A stretch of 64,000 nt of DNA from JBGPEQ01 sp050180895 (GTDB lineage Bacteria > Pseudomonadota > Alphaproteobacteria > Dongiales > Dongiaceae). Location of the stretch: assembly GCA_050180895.1 (NCBI GenBank), contig JBFXDS010000017.1, positions 1-64,000 on the forward strand, written 5' to 3'. Below, in pieces: positions 58,143 through 64,000 of the stretch (positions are counted from its first letter, which is position 1; every line of letters starts with the position of its first letter). The notes below the pieces were generated by a model. It searched no databases. It worked only from the letters and a program-made list of their open reading frames with translations, and was not told the DNA's origin. Position numbers and translations under genes: made by a program.

Positions 58143-59507
58143 TCAGTAGGCGAATTCGTTGAACACCGGATCGACGCTGCCGTTCCAGCTGCTCTCGTAG
58201 AGCGCCAGCTTCTGCTCGGCCGGGCAGCGGCCGCTGTCGGCGATCTGGTCGAGGATGTCGAGGAAGCGGCTCTCGTCGCGTCCCTTCTTGTCGAGCACGG
58301 CGCGGCGCCGCAGGCCGTCGCGCGCGATCGCCAGCGCGTCCTTGGCCAGCGCCTGCACCGGCCGGCCGCGGAACGTCGCCTTGAGCGCGGCGCGCGGCAC
58401 GTCGGCGCGGAGCTGCTCGCGCTCGGCCATGCTCCAGCCCTTGCACAGCTCCCAGGCGTCGTCGAGCGACTGCTGATCATAGAGCAGCCCGACCCACAGC
58501 GCGGGCAGCGCGCACAGCCGCTGCCACGGCCCGCTGTCGGCGCCGCGCATCTCCAGGAAGCGCTTCAGCCGCACCTCCGGGAACGCGGTCGTCAGGTGGT
58601 CGGCCCAGTCGCCGATGCCCGGCCTCTCGCCCGGCAGCGCCGGCAGCTTGCCCTGCAGGAAGTCGCGGAAGGACTGGCCGCTGGCGTCGACGTACTTGCC
58701 GTCGCGGTAGACGAAGTACATGGGCACGTCGAGCATCCAGTCGACATAGCGCTCGAAGCCGTAGCCCGCCTCGAAGACGAAGGGCAGCATGCCGCAGCGG
58801 TCGGGATCGGTGTCGGTCCAGATGTTGCTGCGGTAGCTCATGAAGCCGTTGGGTTTGCCTTCCGTGAACGGCGAATCGGCGAAGAGCGCGGTCGCCACCG
58901 GCTGCAGCGCCAGTCCGACGCGCATCTTCTTCACCATGTCCGCCTCGTCGGCGAAGTCGAGATTCACCTGCACCGTGCAGGTGCGGATCATCATGTCGAT
59001 GCCGAGCTTGCCCTTCTTCGGCATGTACTCGCGCATGATCTTGTAGCGGCCCTTCGGCATCCACGGCGTGTCCGCGCGCGACCATTTGGGGTTGAAGCCC
59101 ATGCCGAGCATGCCGATGCCGAGCTCGGCGCCCACCTGCTTCACCTGGTCGAGATGCGCGTTCACCTCGCTGCAGGTGTCGTGCAGGGTTTCGAGCGGAC
59201 TACCCGACAGCTCGAACTGCCCGCCGGGCTCCAGCGTGATGCTGCAGGCGTCCTTGCCGAGCGCGATCGGGTTGCCGTTCTCCAGCACCGGCGTCCAGCC
59301 GAACCGCGTCATGCCCTCGAGCACGGCGCGGATGCCGGCCGCCCCGTCGTAGGGCAGCGTGCGCAGATCCTTCAGGTTGAAGGCGAACTTCTCGTGCTCG
59401 GTGCCGATGCGCCAATCGGCGCGCGGCTTGCAGCCGGCGGCCAGATAGTCGACAAGCTGACGCTTGTCCGTGATGGGCTCGCCGCGCGACTTCGGAGGCG
59501 CTGACAT
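58143..59507 (-). CDS. gshA: Glutamate-cysteine ligase (plant/alphaproteobacterial type)
   Basis: GshA joins glutamate and cysteine as the first step of glutathione synthesis. The 454-residue protein belongs to the GCL type shared by plants and alphaproteobacteria: RIGTEHEKFAFN near the start, SITLEPGGQFELSG, GIDMMIRTCTVQVNLDF, and KRFLEMRGADSGPW. The basic and acidic residues that bind ATP and glutamate lie in these segments. ATG 59507 is used. rsmE ends 26 bases upstream on the same strand, so the two may be cotranscribed. Confidence 0.94.
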   Translation of the reverse strand: MSAPPKSRGEPITDKRQLVDYLAAGCKPRADWRIGTEHEKFAFNLKDLRTLPYDGAAGIRAVLEGMTRFGWTPVLENGNPIALGKDACSITLEPGGQFELSGSPLETLHDTCSEVNAHLDQVKQVGAELGIGMLGMGFNPKWSRADTPWMPKGRYKIMREYMPKKGKLGIDMMIRTCTVQVNLDFADEADMVKKMRVGLALQPVATALFADSPFTEGKPNGFMSYRSNIWTDTDPDRCGMLPFVFEAGYGFERYVDWMLDVPMYFVYRDGKYVDASGQSFRDFLQGKLPALPGERPGIGDWADHLTTAFPEVRLKRFLEMRGADSGPWQRLCALPALWVGLLYDQQSLDDAWELCKGWSMAEREQLRADVPRAALKATFRGRPVQALAKDALAIARDGLRRRAVLDKKGRDESRFLDILDQIADSGRCPAEQKLALYESSWNGSVDPVFNEFAY

Positions 59508-59533
59508 CGGTAGATCGACCCAGACTGATGCTG

Positions 59534-60319
59534 CTATTCGGATGCGCGATGCGGCGGACGCTGCCGGCCATCCCCGAGGATCGCCTGCCAGCAGGCGAGC
59601 GCCGCCAGTGCCGCCGTGTCGGCCCGCAAGATGCGAGGCCCCAGGCCGACGGGCATAACAAACGGAAGTTTCCTCAGGGCGTCAAGCTCGGAACGCGCAA
59701 AGCCCCCCTCCGGCCCGGTCATGACGGCCCAGGGGACGCCGGCATCTCGGCTCGGCTCGAGCAGCACCTCGGCGATCGGCCGGGCGTCGCCGGCTTCGGC
59801 GCACAGCAGCAGGCGGCGCTGCGGCGGCCACGCCTCCAGCAGTTTCTTCAAGGAAACCGTCGGCCGGATCTCCGGCACCGTCAGCCGCTCGCACTGCTCG
59901 GCCGCCTCGATCGCGATCGCGCGCAGCCGCTCGGCGTTCACGCGGTCGACCGCGGTATGCTGCGTGGTCACCGGCTGCAGCGCCGCGACGCCGAGCTCGG
60001 TCGCCTTCTCGGCCAACCTGTCGCTCGCGCTGCGCTTGATCGGCGCGGCGACGAGCCAGAGATCCGGCGCCGACTCCTGCGGCCGCAGCATGTCCTCGAC
60101 GATCAGCCCGGCGCGGCTCTTCGCCGACCGGAGAATCCGCGCCGACCATTCGCCGTCGCGCCCGTTGAACAGGCGCAGGGCGGCATCGGGCCCGAGCCGC
60201 AGCACGTTGCGCAGATAGTGGGCGCGGCCGTCGTCGATCTCGAACTGCGCGGCCGGCGCCAGGTCCTGCGCGACGAACAGCCGCGGCGCGGCCGCGGCGG
60301 AACCGGCGCAGCCGCTCAT
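59534..60319 (-). CDS. rsmE: 16S rRNA m3U1498 methyltransferase
   Basis: RsmE methylates U1498 of 16S rRNA. The 261-residue protein has an N-terminal PUA-like part (HYLRNVLRLGPDAALRLFNG) and a SPOUT knot with KATELGVAALQPV, VMTGPEGGFARSE and LGPRILRADTAALAAL. ATG 60319 starts the protein. gshA follows at 26 bases. The upstream gene at 60359 is divergent, with a 39-base gap, so both promoters must lie close together or within coding sequence. Confidence 0.94.
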   Translation of the reverse strand: MSGCAGSAAAAPRLFVAQDLAPAAQFEIDDGRAHYLRNVLRLGPDAALRLFNGRDGEWSARILRSAKSRAGLIVEDMLRPQESAPDLWLVAAPIKRSASDRLAEKATELGVAALQPVTTQHTAVDRVNAERLRAIAIEAAEQCERLTVPEIRPTVSLKKLLEAWPPQRRLLLCAEAGDARPIAEVLLEPSRDAGVPWAVMTGPEGGFARSELDALRKLPFVMPVGLGPRILRADTAALAALACWQAILGDGRQRPPHRASE

Positions 60320-60324
60320 CGTTT
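60299..60324 (+). promoter_or_regulatory. EcfG-like general stress promoter
   Basis: GGAAC at 60299-60303 is followed after 17 bases by GTTT at 60321-60324, matching the alphaproteobacterial EcfG pattern. It overlaps the start of rsmE on the other strand and would transcribe the basic protein gene at 60359. Confidence 0.4.
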
Positions 60325-60358
60325 TTCAGCAGGACGAGTGCAAATGCAGGAGCGAGCC

Positions 60359-60865
60359 ATGGCAACGACGAAGCAGAGGACGGCCGCCAAGCGCAACGTC
60401 CGGAAAGCCCAGGCGGCGTGGCAATCCATGTCCCGCACGGCCCGGTCGCGGGCGCAGCCGGAAGGCCGCAGCCGGCGCAAGCCCGGGTCGACGGGCGGCG
60501 GACAGTACTATCACATCGAGGTGCGGCCGAAAGATCAGTTCGTCGCCTTCCGCACCCACGACATCGGCGAGGCGGGTCACCTGCAGCGCGTCGCCGGCAA
60601 GCGCGAGAGCGGCTCGTGGGACGATCAGAAATGGCTGGTCAGCAAGGCGGACGCGCATGTGGAGGACGGCCGCCTGGTCGCCGACACGCCCGACGTCGCG
60701 AAGGTGCTGGAGACGATCGGACCGGCGCGTCAACTGGAGGCGGACCGCTTTCAGGGCCATCCCCGACCCAACGTCCCCGAACGCGAGAAGCCGACGCCGG
60801 CGCAGAAGCGGGCGCGCGCGGCGAACATCCGCAAGGCCCAGGCCAAGCGCCGCCCTGCCGACTGA
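60359..60865 (+). CDS. Basic protein of unknown function
   Basis: The 168-residue protein has a lysine/arginine-rich N-terminus (MATTKQRTAAKRNVRKAQAA), a central domain QYYHIEVRPKDQFVAFRTHD continuing to GSWDDQKWLVSK, and a basic tail (KRARAANIRKAQAKRR). The two ends share the K-R-N/I-R-K-A-Q-A pattern. Nucleic-acid binding is plausible but unproved. ATG 60359 has AGGAG eight bases upstream; ATG 60344 is possible. The EcfG-like promoter upstream suggests a stress gene. Confidence 0.7.
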   Translation: MATTKQRTAAKRNVRKAQAAWQSMSRTARSRAQPEGRSRRKPGSTGGGQYYHIEVRPKDQFVAFRTHDIGEAGHLQRVAGKRESGSWDDQKWLVSKADAHVEDGRLVADTPDVAKVLETIGPARQLEADRFQGHPRPNVPEREKPTPAQKRARAANIRKAQAKRRPAD

Positions 60866-60879
60866 CGTGCGGTGATTTT

Positions 60880-60966
60880 GTAGGGGCGAGCGGCGCTCGC
60901 CCTTGTTCATGCAGGACTCCGACGGTCGCGGCAGCGGAATGACGGGCGAGCGCCGCTCGCCCCTAC
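60880..60966. repeat. Inverted repeat, GTAGGGGCGAGCGGCGCTCG type
   Basis: Perfect 23-bp arms at 60880-60902 and 60944-60966 flank a 41-base centre. Each arm also contains a small internal palindrome (CGAGCGGCGCTCG). This is a second, unrelated family of dispersed hairpin, found once here, between the basic protein gene and ubiA. Confidence 0.85.
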
Positions 60967-61025
60967 GATGCGCCCTCGTCGTCCCCGGGTGCAATCGCCG
61001 CCAGGACTTGGCAGAATTGGCGCCG

Positions 61026-62000
61026 ATGACGCACTCCAGCGAGACCGGCATCGGCGAACGGGCGGCGGCGGCCTCCGACATCCGGACCTGGCTCGACCGC
61101 TATCTGCCGGCCGCCGCGCGGCCCTATGCGCGGCTGATGCGCCTCGACCGGCCGATCGGCACCTGGCTGCTGCTGTTCCCGTGCTGGTGGGGCCTGTTCC
61201 TGGCCCTCGATCCGGCTGGCGTCGCTGTCGCGGTCCGGGAGCCGGCAGCGGCTTGGCCGATCCTGGCGTTCGTGCTCCTCTTCGCCGTCGGCGCCGTGGT
61301 CATGCGCGGCGCCGGCTGCACCTACAACGACATCGTCGACCGCGATGTCGACGCCCGCGTGGCGCGCACGGCGCTGCGGCCGATCCCGAGCGGCCAGGTG
61401 AGTCTCCGCCAGGCCATCCTGTTCCTGATCGCTCAGCTGCTCCTCGGCCTCCTCATCCTGCTCGCCTTCAACCGCTTCATGATTCTGCTGGGTATGCTCT
61501 CGCTGGTACTTGTCTTCACCTATCCGCTGATGAAGCGCGTGACCTATTGGCCGCAGGCCTTCCTCGGCCTCACCTTCAACTGGGGCGCGCTGATGGGCTG
61601 GGCTGCGGCGACGGGCGGCATCGGCGCGCCGGCCCTGGCGCTCTATGCCGCCGGCATCGCCTGGACGCTGCATTACGACACGATCTACGCGCATCAGGAC
61701 AAGGAGGACGATGCCCTCGTCGGGGTCAAGTCGACGGCGCTGCGGCTCGGCGACCGGACCAAGCCCTGGCTCGTCGGCTTCAGCATCGCCGCGGTGGGGC
61801 TGTTCGAGCTGGCCGTGGCGCTCGCCGGCCTCGGCTGGCCGGCCATGCTGGCCGTCGCCTGCGTCGCCCTGCATCTGACCTGGCAGATCATCGCCGTCGA
61901 TCTCGACGATCCCGCCGACTGCCTCGCCAAGTTCCGCGCCAACCGTTGGATCGGCTGGCTCCTGCTGGCCGGCATCCTCGGCGGTCAGATCGTGCCGTGA
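61026..62000 (+). CDS. ubiA: 4-hydroxybenzoate polyprenyltransferase
   Basis: UbiA attaches the polyprenyl chain to 4-hydroxybenzoate in ubiquinone synthesis. The 324-residue protein has about eight membrane helices and both aspartate-rich motifs: YNDIVDRDVDARVARTALRP and the second one in YAHQDKEDDALVGVKSTALR. ATG 61026 gives the normal N-terminus; the frame runs back into the inverted repeat. Its last four bases overlap the start of the methyltransferase gene. Confidence 0.94.
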   Translation: MTHSSETGIGERAAAASDIRTWLDRYLPAAARPYARLMRLDRPIGTWLLLFPCWWGLFLALDPAGVAVAVREPAAAWPILAFVLLFAVGAVVMRGAGCTYNDIVDRDVDARVARTALRPIPSGQVSLRQAILFLIAQLLLGLLILLAFNRFMILLGMLSLVLVFTYPLMKRVTYWPQAFLGLTFNWGALMGWAAATGGIGAPALALYAAGIAWTLHYDTIYAHQDKEDDALVGVKSTALRLGDRTKPWLVGFSIAAVGLFELAVALAGLGWPAMLAVACVALHLTWQIIAVDLDDPADCLAKFRANRWIGWLLLAGILGGQIVP

Positions 62001-62647
62001 GCGATCCCCGCGCCGCGTTCGTCCGCGGGCAGACCGTGCTCGCGACCGCCGCGCTGGTTCCTGAGATCCGCCTCCATCTGGCGACCGAGGTGACGCCGCT
62101 GTGGCGCGCGACCGAGGCGGTGCTGGCCGCGCGCGACGTGCCGCCGCCCTACTGGGCCTTCGCCTGGCCGGGCGGGCAGGCGCTGGCGCGCTATGTCCTC
62201 GATCATCCCGAGGTCGTGCGCGGCAAGCGCGTCCTCGATTTCGCTGCCGGCAGCGGCCTCGCCGCCATTGCGGCGGCGCGGGCCCGGGCCGCCGACGTCA
62301 CCGCCGCCGACACCGATGCCCATGCCGCCGCCGCCATCGCCCTCAACGCCGCGGCCAACGCGGCGGCGATCGGCATCCTGACCGCCGACCCGATCGGCCG
62401 TCCCTCGGCCTGGGACGTGGTCCTGGCCGGCGATGTCTGCTACGAACAACCGATGGCCGACCGCACGCTGGCCTGGCTGCGGATGCTGGCGGCGGAGGGC
62501 ACGGATGTGCTGCTCGGCGACCCCGGCCGCACCTACCGCCCGCAGGACGGGCTCGCGGAACTGGCGCGCTATCAGGTGCCGACCAGCCTCGAGCTGGAGA
62601 CCCGCACATTGTGCGACACCACGGTCTGGCGGTTGCTGCCGCAATGA
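61997..62647 (+). CDS. METTL20-like class I methyltransferase
   Basis: The 216-residue protein has PPPYWAFAWPGGQALARYVLD, motif I GKRVLDFAAGSGLAAIAAAR, LAGDVCYEQPMADRTLAW and LLGDPGRTYRP. This combination is typical of the METTL20/ETFB-lysine methyltransferase group, which methylates the electron-transfer flavoprotein beta subunit and thereby slows electron flow from its dehydrogenases. GTG 61997 overlaps the ubiA stop in a GTGA, so the genes are coupled. A nicotinamide N-methyltransferase label is sometimes given to the same family. Confidence 0.82.
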   Translation: MSDPRAAFVRGQTVLATAALVPEIRLHLATEVTPLWRATEAVLAARDVPPPYWAFAWPGGQALARYVLDHPEVVRGKRVLDFAAGSGLAAIAAARARAADVTAADTDAHAAAAIALNAAANAAAIGILTADPIGRPSAWDVVLAGDVCYEQPMADRTLAWLRMLAAEGTDVLLGDPGRTYRPQDGLAELARYQVPTSLELETRTLCDTTVWRLLPQ

Positions 62648-62664
62648 ATGTGAGGGAGCGAATC

Positions 62665-63417
62665 ATGGCGAATGCGTCGCGGCTTGTCGGCCGGATCGCG
62701 GAGATCTGGCGCTATCCCGTGCAGTCGATGCAAGGCGAACGACTCGACACGGCTGAGATCGCGGCGAACGGCGTCGTCGGCGACCGCGCCTACGGCATCG
62801 TCGATCCCGATGTCGGCATGGTCGTGTCGTCCGCCCAGGGCCGGCGCAAGTGGCGCGGCATCGTCACCCTCGCCGCCCGCTACGCCGCCGCGCCGGGGAG
62901 GAACGGAACCGCCGCCCCGATCGAGATCCTGCTGCCCGACGGCACGGCGCTCACGAACGATCGCGCGGACATCGACTCTCGTCTGACCGACGCGCTCGGC
63001 GCGCCCGTGCATCTGGCCGACAAGGCCGCGGAGCATGCGCGCTCCGAGTATGGCCATGCGCCGCTGCACCTGTTGACCACGGCGAGTTTACAGCAATTCG
63101 CCGAGCACCACCCGGAGGGACGGTTCGCCCCGGCGCGCTTTCGCCCCAATCTGCTCATCGACATGGGCGAGGAGAAGGGATTTGCCGAGCAGGGCTGGAT
63201 GGAGCGCCGCTTCCGCCTCGGCGGCGGCGTCGAGATCGCGGTCACCGAGCATTGCAAGCGCTGCGTCATGACCACCCTGCCGCAGGGCGACCTGCCGATG
63301 GACCCGGTGATCCTGCACACGACCAGCATGCACAACCAGACCCGCGCCGGAATCTACGCCGCGGTGCTGACGCCGGGCGAGGTGCGCGTCGGCGATCCCG
63401 TGCATGCGATCGGATGA
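62665..63417 (+). CDS. MOSC domain protein
   Basis: The 250-residue protein has an N-terminal beta-barrel part (IAEIWRYPVQSMQGERLDTA and GVVGDRAYGIVD) and a C-terminal MOSC domain. Conserved segments are RFRPNLLIDMGEEKGFAEQ and the cysteine motif EHCKRCVMTTLPQGDLP. MOSC proteins carry a molybdenum-cofactor-type sulfur or metal centre and reduce N-hydroxylated or other compounds. ATG 62665 has GAGGGA seven bases upstream; ATG 62644 overlaps the previous stop. It ends 38 bases before a palindromic element. Confidence 0.88.
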   Translation: MANASRLVGRIAEIWRYPVQSMQGERLDTAEIAANGVVGDRAYGIVDPDVGMVVSSAQGRRKWRGIVTLAARYAAAPGRNGTAAPIEILLPDGTALTNDRADIDSRLTDALGAPVHLADKAAEHARSEYGHAPLHLLTTASLQQFAEHHPEGRFAPARFRPNLLIDMGEEKGFAEQGWMERRFRLGGGVEIAVTEHCKRCVMTTLPQGDLPMDPVILHTTSMHNQTRAGIYAAVLTPGEVRVGDPVHAIG

Positions 63418-63454
63418 GGTCGGTGACGCGCGCATCTCCAATGCGCATGACCAC

Positions 63455-63541
63455 CCTGCGTCCTTCGACAAGCTCAGGATGAGGGCGAATCTTGGTGGCA
63501 CGAGAACTATCCCTCATCCTGAGCCTGTCGAAGGACGCAGG
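63455..63541 (+). repeat. Palindromic element A, copy 10
   Basis: Arms of 31 bp at 63455-63485 and 63511-63541 with one A-C mismatch, because the left arm is of the CAAGCTC type and the right of the CAGGCTC type. The loop signature TTGGTGGCA is on the plus strand. Confidence 0.94.
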
Positions 63542-63603
63542 ATGCAGATCCCAGCCTCCCGAGGAATCGTGCAGGAATATCTTCTTTGCCGACCGATTCG
63601 CCA

Positions 63604-64000
63604 ATGACTCCCCCGCATGATGCCGCCGCGCCGGAACCGCCACCCGAACTGGCGGCGGCGCTGTCGCGGCTGAACCTCGTCTCGGCGGGCGAGCGGCCGC
63701 GCTTCACGCCACTGCCGGGCGGCGTGTCGTCGGACATCTGGCGGGTCGATCTGGCGAGCGGCCCGCTCTGCGTCAAGCGCGCCCTGCCCAAGCTGAAGGT
63801 CGCCGCCGAGTGGCGCGCGCCTGTCGAGCGCAACGCCTATGAGGTCGCCTGGATGGAGACCGCCGGCCGCATCCTGCCGGGCAGCGCGCCGCGCATCCGC
63901 GGCCACGACTCCGCCGCCGGCCTGTTCGCCATGGAGTTCCTCGATCCCGCGCTATACCGGCTGTGGAAGACCGAGCTCCGCGACGGCCGTGCCGACCCCG
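63604..64000 (+). CDS. APH/methylthioribose kinase-like protein (partial)
   Basis: The frame from ATG 63604 is open to the end of the window (132 codons). It begins with a proline-rich stretch, then shows PLPGGVSSDIWRVDL (nucleotide-binding loop) and CVKRALPKLKVAAEWRAPVE (the ATP-binding lysine with the pattern of 5-methylthioribose kinase-like proteins). Next come VERNAYEVAWMETAG and AMEFLD. The catalytic loop is beyond the window. Family assignment is fair; the substrate is unknown. Confidence 0.75.
   Translation, partial: MTPPHDAAAPEPPPELAAALSRLNLVSAGERPRFTPLPGGVSSDIWRVDLASGPLCVKRALPKLKVAAEWRAPVERNAYEVAWMETAGRILPGSAPRIRGHDSAAGLFAMEFLDPALYRLWKTELRDGRADP

Overview
The window is a 64 kb piece of a GC-rich chromosome, most likely from an alphaproteobacterium of the Rhodospirillales/Rhizobiales type. 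Supporting signs are the protein families present (ApaG, UPF0314, DUF1772, an HWE histidine kinase, a plant-type glutamate-cysteine ligase, two trimethylamine-dehydrogenase-like flavoproteins), promoter elements typical of the class (two TTAA-N7-TTAA CtrA boxes, one GTTC-N7-GTTC LexA box, one GGAAC-N17-GTTT EcfG-like promoter), and frequent GTG/TTG starts. The species cannot be named from the sequence alone.

1-16 kb is mainly housekeeping. It holds an OmpA-like C-terminus, apaG, folE and argE; the tight minus-strand run argD-argF-hslO; a TraB/GumN-type protein; and the minus-strand rpmH-rnpA-yidD-yidC cluster. A TVP38 membrane protein paired with a dihydrolipoamide-dehydrogenase-like flavoprotein, an orphan sensor kinase and a flavin monooxygenase follow. 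16-25 kb has a GIY-YIG-like protein, a lipoprotein, a 0.9 kb non-coding stretch with a LexA box and four direct repeats, then rlmI/ggt, panB-panC and gpt.

25.4-40 kb is accessory in character. It starts at a tRNA-Arg(ACG) and contains gene remnants (cation-efflux C-terminus, SDR/MFS chimera, alpha/beta hydrolase), crcB under a fluoride riboswitch with a readable terminator, OsmC and methyltransferase genes, and VOC proteins. Its core is an ECF42-type sigma factor gene preceded by four consecutive DGPF/YCII genes. A fifth DGPF gene lies in a VOC-DGPF-MFS-DUF1772 operon. Three sites reading TGTCGA-N17-CGA(C/T) stand in front of these units, which makes a self-contained predicted ECF42 regulon.

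40-50 kb has a protein gene with two CtrA boxes upstream, a response regulator overlapping a large multi-PAS kinase, a beta-keto acid cleavage enzyme, a lytic transglycosylase, UPF0314 and a class III aminotransferase. 50-64 kb has an SDR, a Nudix hydrolase, an enolase-superfamily dehydratase, two paralogous TMADH-like flavoproteins, gshA, rsmE, ubiA, a METTL20-like methyltransferase, a MOSC protein and a truncated kinase gene. Ten copies of an oriented palindromic element of about 85 bp lie between genes at 1-16 kb and 50-64 kb and are absent from 16-50 kb. One copy has replaced the end of a coding sequence.
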